From Streptomyces diastatochromogenes (GTDB lineage: Bacteria; Actinomycetota; Actinomycetes; Streptomycetales; Streptomycetaceae), in NCBI RefSeq assembly GCF_002242805.1, contig NZ_MCGQ01000004.1, positions 1 to 64,000 of the forward strand: 64,000 bases of DNA. The letters are read 5' to 3'. A program made the translations under genes and the position numbers. The notes below the pieces were generated by a model. It saw only the letters and a list, made by a program, of their open reading frames with translations, was not told the origin of the DNA and did no database searches. Positions 55,971 to 64,000 of this stretch are shown one piece after another (positions within the stretch are counted from its first letter, which is position 1; each line of letters begins with the position of its first letter).

Positions 55971-57227
55971 TCAGCGCCACACCGCCTCCGGCACCTCGCC
56001 ACGCCGTCCGGCCGGGATCCGCCAGCCCGCCGGCCCCGAGCGCAGCCGGCGCCGTACCCCGCGCACCAGCGTGCCCGCCGTGAAGGTCGCGCCGTGCACG
56101 AAGCGCATCGCCGGGCCGAAGCCCGAGGCCGTGACCAGACCGGCCAGGAACAGGCCGGGGTACGACGACTCGAAGTCCGGCCCCACCTCCGGGGCACCGT
56201 CGGCGGTCATCGCCAGCAGCGCGCGCAGTTCGGAGGAGAGCGGCCGCAGCCGGTCGAGGCCGACCCGGAACCCGGTCGCCGCGATGACGTGCCCGGTCTC
56301 CAGTGTCCGTGTCCCGCCCCGCCGGGCCACCGTCTCCAGGCGCAGCCCGCCCGGCACCGCACGCGCCGCCGCCACCTCCTGGCCGAGCAGCACCTCCACC
56401 CGGCTCTCCACCCGCTCGCGCACCCACCAGGCACCGGCCGGGCCGAGCGCGTCGGCCGCGATCCGGGTCCGGGTCCGCTCCGGCAGCCGGCGGTACAGGC
56501 CGGGCCGCTCGGCGTAGAACCAGTTCCGCCAGCCGGGGCCGAGGCCGCTGTGCGGGGCGCGGGCGGTACGCCACCAGGGGCGCTCCCAGGGCGGCGGCAT
56601 GTCGTTCCAGCACAGCCGGTCCGCGCGGGCCAGGACCCGTACCCGGGTGCCCTGTTCGGCGAGCAGCGCGGCCGTCTCCAGGGCCGCCTGTCCGCCGCCG
56701 ATCACGGTGACGTCCTCGTCGCGGAAGCGGTCGAGGCCGGCATGGTGGCTGCTGTGGGAGACCAGCTCCGGCGGGAGGCCACGCAGCGCCGCCGGGATCG
56801 CGGTGAACGGCAGCACGCCCACGGCCAGCACGACGGTCCGCGCGGCGAGCGTCTCGCCGTCCTCGGTGACCGCCTCGAAGCCGCCGTCGAGGGGCGCCAG
56901 GCGGGCCACCGTCCGCTCATCCAGCACGGGCACGGCGTTGCGCGCGAACCACAGGCCGTACTCGGCGAACACGTCCAGCGGGATCGGCTCGGCGTGACGG
57001 GCCGTCATGCCCCGGAAGGCGCAGAACACGTCGAGCCGCCAACGACCCTCGGGATCCGAGAGGTTGGACGCCCACGGCTCCGACTTCAGGAACATCCCGC
57101 GGGGCATGTGGTCGCGCCAGGACGCCATGGGCCGCCCGAGGACACGCACGTTCAGCCCGGCCGCCCCGGCGTGCGACGCGATCGACAGACCGTACGGGCC
57201 CGCACCCACCACCAGCAGGTCGTACAT
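55971..57227 (-). CDS. FAD/NAD(P)-binding oxidoreductase (flavin monooxygenase-like)
   Basis: A 418-residue flavoprotein. Starts MYDLLVVGAGPYGLSIASHAGAAG (FAD Rossmann GxGxxG), then SWRDHMPRGMFLKSEPWASNL, a second nucleotide site VTVIGGGQAALETAALLAEQGTRVRVLARAD, and HVIAATGFRVGLDRL (ATG motif). It resembles lysine/ornithine N-hydroxylases and related flavin monooxygenases. ATG 57227 shares its A with the stop of the ATP-grasp gene (TGATG), so the two are coupled. Confidence 0.85.
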   Translation of the reverse strand: MYDLLVVGAGPYGLSIASHAGAAGLNVRVLGRPMASWRDHMPRGMFLKSEPWASNLSDPEGRWRLDVFCAFRGMTARHAEPIPLDVFAEYGLWFARNAVPVLDERTVARLAPLDGGFEAVTEDGETLAARTVVLAVGVLPFTAIPAALRGLPPELVSHSSHHAGLDRFRDEDVTVIGGGQAALETAALLAEQGTRVRVLARADRLCWNDMPPPWERPWWRTARAPHSGLGPGWRNWFYAERPGLYRRLPERTRTRIAADALGPAGAWWVRERVESRVEVLLGQEVAAARAVPGGLRLETVARRGGTRTLETGHVIAATGFRVGLDRLRPLSSELRALLAMTADGAPEVGPDFESSYPGLFLAGLVTASGFGPAMRFVHGATFTAGTLVRGVRRRLRSGPAGWRIPAGRRGEVPEAVWR

Positions 57228-58498
57228 CAGCAACTGCTCGCTTTCTCGTCGTCGGAGAAGTCGTCGGAGATGTCGTCGGAGAAGTCCTCGGACAAGTCGT
57301 CGGTGAGGTCCCGGCGGACCGGCCGCTGCCGCAGGCGCCCGGTGAGCCGGCCCGCCGCGTGCCGGCCCCACAGCGCCCACAGCGCCCGGCCCGGCGCCCG
57401 GTCGTCCGCCGCGTGCCAGGCCAGCTCCCGCTCCCCGGACGCCGGGCGCAGCGCGTTGAGCGGCGCGTAGTTCTCCACCACGAACTCCCGCCCGGGCAGC
57501 GGCACCCCGTCCGGCAGCGGACGGTGGGTGAGGTCCAGGTGAAGGGCGCGTACGACGTCCAGGCCCGCGCTGTCGGCGAACAGCCGGAACTGGGCGCCGG
57601 GGCGCGGGTTGAAGTCGAGCAGGTGGTAGCGGCCGGTGCTGCCGCAGCGACGGAAGTCCAGGTCGAAGATGCCCCGGTAGCCCAGCTCGCCGGTGAGCCG
57701 CTCGGCCAGCGCCTGCACCTGTGGGTTGGGTGTCCACCGGCCGACCGCGGTCAGGCCCGCCCCGCGCGGCCAGGCCAGCTGCTTGCGGCCCGGCCCGCCG
57801 GCGCGCACGGCGCCCGAGCGGTCGGCGTACCCGTGGAAGAACCAGTCGCGGTCCGGGCCCGGCGGCAGGAAGGTCTGCAGCAGCAGGCTGCTGCCCGCCT
57901 CGGCGGAGCGCAGATACAGTTCCCGGGCCTGTCTCGCGGAGTTCACCACGACCGTGGAGCGCAGCCCGCTGCCGTCCGGGACCAGCCAGGGCCGGCTCCA
58001 CTTGGCCACCACCGGCAGCCCCAGCCGCCAGGCGGCCGCGGCCGCGTCCTCGGCACTGTCCGGGACCAGCGTCACCGGATGCGGGACGGCGGCCGCCGCG
58101 CACACCCCGGCCAGCTCCGCCTTGTCGGCCACCCGGCCGGGCAGCGCACCCGGCTGCTGCGGCAGCAGGTAGGCGGGCGCCAGCTCCGCACGCAGCCGGG
58201 CGGCCGCGACGGCGCTCGCGTCGTCCAGTGCGATCAGCACCGCGGGCCGTGCGACCCGGGCCGCCACCCGGCGCAGCGCGGCCGCGATCTCGCCGGCGGA
58301 CGCACCGGGCGCCGGCGGGGGATGGATCCGGCACACGTAACGCGACCTGCGCACGGGGCTTCCCGCGCAGTCGGCGACGAGATGCACCTCCACGCCCGCC
58401 CGGCCCAGCGAACGTACGGCGCCCAGGGTGCCGTGGTGAAAGGGATTCCGGTCGATCCGCAGCAGCACCGCGGGGACCCGTTCGTCGAGCAGCGACAC
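57227..58498 (-). CDS. ATP-grasp ligase with acidic repeat tail
   Basis: A 423-residue ATP-grasp protein of the carboxylate-amine ligase kind. N-terminal VPAVLLRIDRNPFHHGTLGAVRSLG; ATP-binding region VADKAELAGVCAAAAVPHPVTLV, GLPVVAKWSRPW; metal-binding FDLDFRRCGSTGRYHLLDFNPRPGAQFRLF. The C-terminus ends in five copies of a hydrophobic-Ser/Thr-Asp/Glu-Asp unit (LTDD-LSED-FSDD-ISDD-FSDD). GTG 58498 follows AAAGGAA. It is upstream of and coupled to the FAD oxidoreductase. Substrate unknown. Confidence 0.85.
   Translation of the reverse strand: MSLLDERVPAVLLRIDRNPFHHGTLGAVRSLGRAGVEVHLVADCAGSPVRRSRYVCRIHPPPAPGASAGEIAAALRRVAARVARPAVLIALDDASAVAAARLRAELAPAYLLPQQPGALPGRVADKAELAGVCAAAAVPHPVTLVPDSAEDAAAAAWRLGLPVVAKWSRPWLVPDGSGLRSTVVVNSARQARELYLRSAEAGSSLLLQTFLPPGPDRDWFFHGYADRSGAVRAGGPGRKQLAWPRGAGLTAVGRWTPNPQVQALAERLTGELGYRGIFDLDFRRCGSTGRYHLLDFNPRPGAQFRLFADSAGLDVVRALHLDLTHRPLPDGVPLPGREFVVENYAPLNALRPASGERELAWHAADDRAPGRALWALWGRHAAGRLTGRLRQRPVRRDLTDDLSEDFSDDISDDFSDDEKASSC
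57249..57308. repeat. 12-bp tandem repeat in the ATP-grasp tail
   Basis: Five imperfect copies of a 12-base unit (TCGTCGGAGAAG on the + strand), encoding the acidic four-residue repeat. Confidence 0.85.
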
Positions 58499-58671
58499 GG
58501 GCGTATTCCTTTCGTCTCGTTCGCCCGTGCGGGGGTTCGGGCCACCTGAAAGCCGTAGCCGCACTGGCGGAATGCATTTCGATATGACTGGGTGTCAATA
58601 ACAGGAACTGTGCGGCGAAAACGCGGCCCAGCGGAGACAAAGCAGCAGAAGCGGAGAGGAGAGGAGCAGGC

Positions 58672-59640
58672 ATGGCTCCACAGCGGCGAAGGGCCCGGTC
58701 CCGGGGGCTGACCGTGCTCGCGGCGGCCGTCACCGCGTCGGCCGCCCTCGCGGCCGCGCCCGAGCCCGCGAAGGAGCCCCCGCCCTTCGGTGCCTTCCTC
58801 GACTCCGGGACGGTCGGGGTGGCCCGCATCGCCGAGTTGAGCCACTGGCTCGGCGGCACCGAGCTGAAGGTCGCGCACACCTATCTGCCCGGCGGCCGCT
58901 GGCAGGACATCGAGGGGCCGCCCGGCTTCCTGGACGCCTGGGCGCACTGGCGGCGTCAGAAGGCGGACCGGACCTTCGTCCTCAACGTGCCCATGCAGGA
59001 GCGCAACGAGGAGCACGTGCCCGACGACCAGGTGCGCTCGCTGCTGCGGCAGGGCGCGGCCGGGCAGTTCGACCGGCACTTCCGCGCCCTGGCCGAGCGG
59101 CTGGTGGCGCTGAAGGTGCCGGACACGGTCATCGTGCTCGGCTGGGAGATGAACGGCATCACCTACACCCATCGCTGCGGACCGGACCCGGGGGCCTGGA
59201 AGGCGTACTGGAACAGGATCGTCACGGCGATGCGGGCGGTGCCGGGCCAGAGATTCCGGTTCGACTTCAGCCCGAGCCGCGGTCGGGACGCCGTTCCGTG
59301 GACCGCGTGCTATCCCGGGGACGCCACGGTCGACATCATCGGGACGGACTCCTACGACCAGCCGGCCGGAATGTCCTTCGACGAACAGGTGAAAGAGCCC
59401 TACGGTCTTCAGCAGCAGGTGGATTTCGCGAAATCCCACGGCAAGCCCGTCTCGTATCCGGAATGGGGACTCTTCCGCAACGGCGACGACCCCGAGTACA
59501 TGCGGCGCATGCTCGACTGGATGGACGAGCACCGGCCGCTGTACAACACGCTGACCGACTACTGCCCGCACGGCGTGTGGCAGTGCTCGGCCAACCCCCA
59601 GTCGTCCGAGGCCTACCGGTCCGCCCTGTACGGCCGCTGA
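58672..59640 (+). CDS. Secreted glycosyl hydrolase, GH26 (mannanase-like)
   Basis: A 322-residue secreted protein. Signal peptide (GLTVLAAAVTASAALAAAPEPA), then a GH26-type barrel: catalytic acid/base in VIVLGWEMNGITY and nucleophile Glu in KPVSYPEWGLFRNGDD. It should hydrolyse a beta-linked polysaccharide such as mannan. ATG 58672 behind GGAGAGGAGAGGAG. Divergent from ATP-grasp and convergent (28-bp overlap) with the CelD-like gene. May process the polysaccharide made by the neighbouring genes. Confidence 0.85.
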   Translation: MAPQRRRARSRGLTVLAAAVTASAALAAAPEPAKEPPPFGAFLDSGTVGVARIAELSHWLGGTELKVAHTYLPGGRWQDIEGPPGFLDAWAHWRRQKADRTFVLNVPMQERNEEHVPDDQVRSLLRQGAAGQFDRHFRALAERLVALKVPDTVIVLGWEMNGITYTHRCGPDPGAWKAYWNRIVTAMRAVPGQRFRFDFSPSRGRDAVPWTACYPGDATVDIIGTDSYDQPAGMSFDEQVKEPYGLQQQVDFAKSHGKPVSYPEWGLFRNGDDPEYMRRMLDWMDEHRPLYNTLTDYCPHGVWQCSANPQSSEAYRSALYGR

Positions 59641-60770
59641 CCCTGATCGCGTCTCCTCCACCGGTGCAGCACCTCCTTGCCCCGCCGCCGGGCGGCCGCC
59701 TCGCACAGCGCGGCCGACAGCAGCGGGGCGGTGCGCCGCCGGGCCAGCAGAAGCCGCTGGTTGACGACCGGTTCGGGACGCCAGTGGTGTTTGTACGGCT
59801 CGTCGCCGCGCAGCAGGCTCAGCGTGCCGGGCCCGCCCGCACCGGCGTTCGCGGCGCTCGCCGCGTTTTCGGCGCAGGCATCCAGCAGCATCACGGCCAC
59901 GTCCGCCCTGCGTTCCCTCAGGCTCGGATGGGCGCCGTACAGATAGCCGCCGGCCAGACTCCGGGACAGCAACGTCAGGTCGACCGCCACCACCTCGGCG
60001 CCGATCCGGAACTCGGTCACGACGGCGTCGCCGGAGCGGACCATCGGCCCCACCGCGCGGACCAGATGCTCCCGGAACCGGGGATGCAGATGCTCGGTCG
60101 TCACCTTCCGCCCCTGCCACTGCAGCCGGTGCAGCTCCAGCAGCCGGTGCAGCGCCGCGTCCACGGCCTCGGGGCCGGCCGCCCGCCGCTCCACGCCGAG
60201 CGCCGTCAGCTTGCGCAGCTTGGCGCGCACCCGCTGGGCCTTGTTCGACGGCAGCCGGGCGACCAGCTCGTCCATGGGTACGGCGGGCAGCTCCAGGCAC
60301 ATCGAGTCGCCGACCGTGCGGCGCGGCCCGCGCCAGCGGTCGTAGACGCGCTCCACCGTGCCGCCCGGCCGCACCTCGCGGAAGTCGATCAGCGCCGTGC
60401 GCGCCGCCTCCGACAGGGCCTCGGTGAGGGCGTCGGCCGCGCGCCCGTCGTCGGCGTCGTCCAGCAGCACGTCCCCGTAGTCGGAGATCGCTCCGCCCAG
60501 CGGCACCAGCGCGGGCAGCGGGCGGCGGACCAGCATCATCGGCGCGGCGGCGACCAGTTCGCCGCCGGAACGCACCAGCAGCAGCCTGAGCCGCCCCCGG
60601 TCGCCGTACGACCGCCACCACGAGTGCAGCCAGGCGTGGCTCTGGAACGGGGTCGCGGCGGCGCACCGTCCGTACAGCCGCCCCCAGGCCGGGGCCAGTT
60701 CGGCGAAGGCGTCCCCGTCGGTGACGAGCCCGGCGGTGTACGTCGGGGGCGCCGTGTAGGTCGCCGTCAC
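59613..60770 (-). CDS. CelD/BcsL-type GNAT acetyltransferase (BioF2-like)
   Basis: A 385-residue protein with the CelD/FemAB-like double-GNAT fold: FQSHAWLHSWWRSYGDRGRLRLLLVRSGGELVAAAPMML, then LPSNKAQRVRAKLRKLTALG and LHRLQWQGRK. It likely adds an acyl or amino group to polysaccharide or a lipid-linked precursor. GTG 60770 overlaps the Wzz stop (GTGA). Confidence 0.85.
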   Translation of the reverse strand: MTATYTAPPTYTAGLVTDGDAFAELAPAWGRLYGRCAAATPFQSHAWLHSWWRSYGDRGRLRLLLVRSGGELVAAAPMMLVRRPLPALVPLGGAISDYGDVLLDDADDGRAADALTEALSEAARTALIDFREVRPGGTVERVYDRWRGPRRTVGDSMCLELPAVPMDELVARLPSNKAQRVRAKLRKLTALGVERRAAGPEAVDAALHRLLELHRLQWQGRKVTTEHLHPRFREHLVRAVGPMVRSGDAVVTEFRIGAEVVAVDLTLLSRSLAGGYLYGAHPSLRERRADVAVMLLDACAENAASAANAGAGGPGTLSLLRGDEPYKHHWRPEPVVNQRLLLARRRTAPLLSAALCEAAARRRGKEVLHRWRRRDQGQRPYRADR

Positions 60771-61423
60771 AGCTGGCCGCGCGCGTCGGCGGCGACCGAG
60801 GGTCCGGGCACCGAGGCCGACCGCACCGGCTCCTGCTCCGGCCGGCGCTTCGGCCGTACCAGCAGCACCAGCCCGCCGAGCAGCCCACCCGCGCTCGCCC
60901 CCACCAGAGCGGTCACCCCGGCCGACATGGAGGTCGGCGCGGTCGGCCGCAACGCGCGGGAGAACTGCAGGAGTTCGACGTGCGTGGCGGTCTTGGTGTC
61001 GTTGGCGTGCCGGGTGAGGGCCCGGGCGACCGCGTTGGCCATGTCGGCGGCCTGGGCCGGGCGGGCGGAGGTGGCGGAGACGGCAACCATCGGGGCGTCC
61101 GGCGAGGTGGCGGTGCGCACGCTGTCGCGCAGGGTGTCCACGGGCACCCCGGCCGCCACCTGCGCGTCGCCGAGCACCGCGAGCTGGGTGGCGACCCGGC
61201 CGTAGGCCTGGGCGAAGCCGAGCGCGGAGGCGGTGTCGGAGTGCTCGGTGGGTACGGCGATGACATAGCTGGTGGCCGTGTACGTCGGCGCCTTCAGCAC
61301 GCCGTACGCACCGCCCAGCAGCCCGCCCGCGAGGACGCCGGCCGCCACCAGCGACCAGGGCGGCAGCCTGCGGGCGCGGGAGAAGCGGTCCGGGCGGGGG
61401 TACCGGGTGGGGTTCTCGGTCAT
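60767..61423 (-). CDS. Wzz/chain-length-determinant-like membrane protein
   Basis: A 218-residue protein. Helix (WSLVAAGVLAGGLLGGAYGVLKAPTYTATSYVIAV), periplasmic-side coiled region, and second helix (MSAGVTALVGASAGGLLGGLVLLV) ending in a basic tail (RPKRRPEQ). This is the topology of polysaccharide co-polymerases setting chain length. It overlaps the GT4 stop by 4 bp (ATGA). Confidence 0.82.
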   Translation of the reverse strand: MTENPTRYPRPDRFSRARRLPPWSLVAAGVLAGGLLGGAYGVLKAPTYTATSYVIAVPTEHSDTASALGFAQAYGRVATQLAVLGDAQVAAGVPVDTLRDSVRTATSPDAPMVAVSATSARPAQAADMANAVARALTRHANDTKTATHVELLQFSRALRPTAPTSMSAGVTALVGASAGGLLGGLVLLVRPKRRPEQEPVRSASVPGPSVAADARGQL

Positions 61424-62583
61424 GGCGAGGTGACTCCCTCGGAGGATCGGGGCTGGGGGATCGTGACGACAGGGCCTAGCGCCGCCGTGTAGACGTCCAT
61501 GAGCCGGGCGGCGCTGCGGCTGATGCAGTAGTGGCGGGCCGCCTCGGGGGCGGTGCGCGGGCCGGGGCCGGCCGCGCGGACCCCGGCGAGCGCGCGGGCG
61601 TAGGCAGCCGCGCCGCCCTGGACGCGCAGGGCGTTCGGGGCGGCTTCGGGCGGCAGGTCGTCGATGGCCGGGCAGCAGGCGTAGCGCACGGGCAGCCCGG
61701 CCGCCAGCGCCTCGACGACGGCCAGTCCGAAGGCCTCCTCCGGGGACGGCGAGGCGAGCACGTCCATCGCCGAGGCCAGCGCGGGCAGGTCCGGGCCCCG
61801 GGAGCCGTCGCAGTCGTACGGCCGCTCGCCGGCGAACAGCACCCGGTCGGCGACCCGGGCCTCCCCGGCGGCCCGGCGCAGGGCGCTCTCCTCGCCGCCC
61901 CCGCCGACCAGCACCAGCCTGCAGTCGCCGGGAAGTTCGACGAGGGCCCGGATCAGCACGTCGAAGCGTTTGCCGGGGTGGAGCCGGCCGATGCCGCCGA
62001 TGACGAACGCGTCCTCGGGCAGCCCGAGCCGGGCGCGGGTGCGCTCGCGTCGTACGGGGTCGAAGCGGAACCGCTCCAGGTCGATGCCGTTGGGCACGAC
62101 CTCGATGCGCGGCCCGGGCACGCCCCAGCGGGTGAGCCGCTCGGCGACCGTGGGGGAGACGGCGACCGTGGACCGGCCCAGCCGCTCACCGGCCAGGTAC
62201 AGCGCGCGCACGCCCGCCGAGAGCGGCCGGCCCTCCATCTGCGAGTCGCCGAGGGAGTGTTCGGTGGCGACGACCGCGCGGACCCCGGCGAGCCGGGCGG
62301 CGATCCGGCCGTACAGACAGGCCCGGTAGAGGTGGGTGTGCACCAGGTCGTAGCGGCCGTCCCGGATGAACCGGGCCAGGCGGGGCAGCGCGCCGAGGTC
62401 GCGGTTGCCGGTCATGCCGAGGTGGACCACCCGGACGCCGTCCGCGGCCAGCCCCTCGGCGACCGGCCCGGGGTTGGTCAGCGTCACCACGTCGCACTCC
62501 ACCGGCAGGTGCCGCAGCAGCAGCCGCAGTTGCTGCTCGGCGCCGCCGACCCCGAGCCCGGTGATGATGTGCAGCGCCCTCAC
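61420..62583 (-). CDS. Glycosyltransferase family 4
   Basis: A 387-residue GT4: MRALHIITGLGVGGAEQQLRLLLRHL at the N-terminus, IEVVPNGIDLERF, IGGIGRLHPGKRFDVLIRAL and the C-terminal SPSPEEAFGLAVVEALAAGLPV (donor-site Glu pair). It transfers a sugar to a growing lipid-linked glycan. GTG 62583 overlaps the deacetylase stop by 4 bp; the long frame to 63282 is not the real start. Confidence 0.9.
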   Translation of the reverse strand: MRALHIITGLGVGGAEQQLRLLLRHLPVECDVVTLTNPGPVAEGLAADGVRVVHLGMTGNRDLGALPRLARFIRDGRYDLVHTHLYRACLYGRIAARLAGVRAVVATEHSLGDSQMEGRPLSAGVRALYLAGERLGRSTVAVSPTVAERLTRWGVPGPRIEVVPNGIDLERFRFDPVRRERTRARLGLPEDAFVIGGIGRLHPGKRFDVLIRALVELPGDCRLVLVGGGGEESALRRAAGEARVADRVLFAGERPYDCDGSRGPDLPALASAMDVLASPSPEEAFGLAVVEALAAGLPVRYACCPAIDDLPPEAAPNALRVQGGAAAYARALAGVRAAGPGPRTAPEAARHYCISRSAARLMDVYTAALGPVVTIPQPRSSEGVTSP

Positions 62584-63341
62584 CGCAGCCCCTCGACGGG
62601 ACGGCGGCGCAGCCGGTGCAGCCGGTGCTTCAGGAACAGGCGTACGGCGGTGTCGTGCTGCCCGATGTGCACCCGGGGCAGGGTGTACGGGCCGCTCAGC
62701 GCGCCGGGGTCGATGGCGCAGGCATAGCCGTAACCGGCCTCGCGTACGGCGTCGACGGCCCGTTGGTCGACCGTGCCGTACGGGTAGCAGAAGCCGGTGA
62801 CCGGGATGCCGGTCACCTCCTCCAGCCGTGTGCGGCTCTCGGCGGTCTCGGCCCTGAGGGCGGTGTCGTCGGCGCGGGTGAGGTCGACGTGGGTGAGGCC
62901 GTGCGAGCCGATCTCCACGCCCGCCCGGGCGGCGTGCCGGATGCCGTGGGCGGTGAGCAGCGGCTTGCGCGGGCCCAGCGGGTCCCACGCGTTGTCGCCG
63001 CCGAGCCGGCCGGGCAGCACGAACAGGGTGGCCGTGCACTCCCAACGGGCCAGCGCGGGCAGGGCGTTGTCGAGGAAGTCCGCGTACCCGTCGTCGAAGG
63101 TGAGCCCCACCAGGCCGCGTCCCTCGCCCCGGGCGCGGGCGGCGAGCAGTTCGGCCACCGACACGCCCCTGAGGCCATGGCCGCGCAGCCAGCGCAGCTG
63201 CCGGTCCAGCCGGCCGGGCGTGACCGTGACGCGGTACGGGTCGTCGGAGCAGTCGCCGACCGAGTGGTACATGGCGATCCACGGGACGGGGCCGGGTCTG
63301 GTGGCCCCGGCGCGGAGCGGGGACTCAACGGAGGACGGCAT
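62580..63341 (-). CDS. Polysaccharide deacetylase (NodB domain)
   Basis: A 253-residue protein with the NodB fold: VPWIAMYHSVGDC, LTFDDGYADFLDNALPAL (TFDDGY metal and catalytic motif), EIGSHGLTHVDLT (HxxH) and GFCYPYGTVD. It deacetylates a hexosamine-containing polysaccharide. ATG 63341, overlapping the flippase gene by 17 bp. Confidence 0.9.
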   Translation of the reverse strand: MPSSVESPLRAGATRPGPVPWIAMYHSVGDCSDDPYRVTVTPGRLDRQLRWLRGHGLRGVSVAELLAARARGEGRGLVGLTFDDGYADFLDNALPALARWECTATLFVLPGRLGGDNAWDPLGPRKPLLTAHGIRHAARAGVEIGSHGLTHVDLTRADDTALRAETAESRTRLEEVTGIPVTGFCYPYGTVDQRAVDAVREAGYGYACAIDPGALSGPYTLPRVHIGQHDTAVRLFLKHRLHRLRRRPVEGLR

Positions 63342-64000
63342 GGGCGAGCCTTCGGGCGAGGGTGCGGACGAAACGGAGTGCGGGCGCGCAGCCCTGGGCG
63401 CCCAGGACCCGGCCGAGCAGGACGAACACCACCGTGACGGTGGCGCCCCCGGCGAGCAGACCGGCCACCGGGGCGGCGGACCGGCTCGCGACCAGAGCCC
63501 CCGCCACCGCGGCCACCACGGCGGCCGGCAGCGGCCTGCCCAGCTCGCGCAGCACCCGCCCGGTCCGGATCGGCACGCTGCGCGGGCCCATGCCGGACAG
63601 CAGCAGGCCGGCGGTGACCGTGATGCCGATGGCGTTGGCCGCGGCGATCCCGGTGACGCCCCAGGAGCCGACCGTCCAGGCGCCGAGCCACGAGGTCACG
63701 GCGATGCCGGCGGCCATGGCGGCGACCGGGTACCAGGTGGCACGGCCCGCGGAGAAGTAGGAGCGGACCAGCACCCCCGTCAGCGTCTGGCCGAGCAGCC
63801 CGAGCGCGTACACCCGCATCACGCTCGCGGTCGCCGCGGTGTCCTCAGCGGTGAACGCGCCCCGCTGGAAGAGGAGCTGGACGAGCTGCGGGGCGCAGGC
63901 GACCACGGCCGCGGTGCCGAGCAGCACCAGGCAGCAGGCCACCGCCAGATCGCGCTCCACCCGGGTGCGGGCCCGCTCGATGTCGCCGTCGGCGAGCGCC
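63325..64000 (-). CDS. MurJ/MATE-type lipid-linked oligosaccharide flippase (partial)
   Basis: The last 225 or so residues of a multi-helix membrane protein; the N-terminus is beyond the right edge. PQLVQLLFQRGAFTAEDTAATASVMRVYALGLLGQTLTGVLVRSYFSAGRATWYP is the MurJ/MviN signature region. It would flip an undecaprenyl-linked unit to the outer face. The first gene of the polysaccharide operon. Confidence 0.85.
   Translation of the reverse strand, partial: ALADGDIERARTRVERDLAVACCLVLLGTAAVVACAPQLVQLLFQRGAFTAEDTAATASVMRVYALGLLGQTLTGVLVRSYFSAGRATWYPVAAMAAGIAVTSWLGAWTVGSWGVTGIAAANAIGITVTAGLLLSGMGPRSVPIRTGRVLRELGRPLPAAVVAAVAGALVASRSAAPVAGLLAGGATVTVVFVLLGRVLGAQGCAPALRFVRTLARRLAHAVLR

Overview
The window is high-GC actinobacterial chromosome, almost certainly Streptomyces. 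Coding regions show strong GC3 bias, GTG/TTG starts and 4-bp GTGA/ATGA overlaps. Rodlins and chaplins, which are surface proteins of sporulating streptomycetes, occur next to a fatty-acyl-CoA ligase in an order resembling the S. coelicolor chpA-chpD-rdlA-rdlB locus. I see no tRNA, rRNA, CRISPR array, insertion sequence or integrase. About 53 protein genes are supported; those at both ends are cut by the window edge.

Layout. 1-2652: a Trypco1 domain protein followed by a trypsin / STAND NTPase / WD40 giant protein, a predicted conflict (defence-type) module. 2755-11878: a lipoprotein, a secreted GH3 enzyme, an EPSP-synthase-like gene, a small hydrolase, an MFS pump, a TIM-barrel isomerase, a MarR-acetyltransferase fusion and a LacI regulator. 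12157-15289: a three-gene sugar-catabolic operon (Gfo/Idh/MocA dehydrogenase, DUF993 aldolase-like protein, isomerase) divergent from that LacI gene. 16461-22319: a ribose-type operon, lacI-rbsA-rbsCB(fused)-rbsK-rbsD, all on the minus strand. 22447-26215: a RecD2-type helicase and citrate synthase. 26219-26933: a 715-bp gap holding a Streptomyces-type interspersed repeat and a structured element with two C6-loop hairpins, resembling the actinobacterial 6C RNA. 26934-31303: copA-copZ behind a CsoR-like box, a PrsW protease and a TetR regulator, with a divergent MMPL exporter at 31464. 35936-43094: myo-inositol catabolism (IolE-like gene divergent from iolC, a Cgl0159-type aldolase, iolB, iolD and iolA/mmsA) ending in a textbook terminator. 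43473-50449: an APC permease, an extracytoplasmic hydrolase fused to an ABC ATPase with its permease, and a VWA lipoprotein. 50536-55883: acyl-CoA ligase, three rodlins, a short chaplin and a cell-wall-anchored chaplin with 17 undecapeptide repeats. 55971-64000: an envelope-polysaccharide region with a FAD oxidoreductase / ATP-grasp pair, GH26 enzyme, CelD-like acetyltransferase, Wzz-like protein, GT4, polysaccharide deacetylase and MurJ-like flippase.

Several cassettes pair a catabolic operon with its own regulator and a visible operator: ribose with tandem LacI sites, copper with a CsoR box, MMPL with a TetR inverted repeat, and the sugar operon with a GAAAGCGCTTGC site. The most unusual items are the Trypco1/trypsin-STAND module, the 6C-like RNA, the hydrolase-ABC fusion, the repeat chaplin with an atypical sorting motif, near-identical 3' ends of two rodlins, and the ATP-grasp/FAD pair with an acidic repeat tail. 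All family assignments come from reading motifs; no database search was run.
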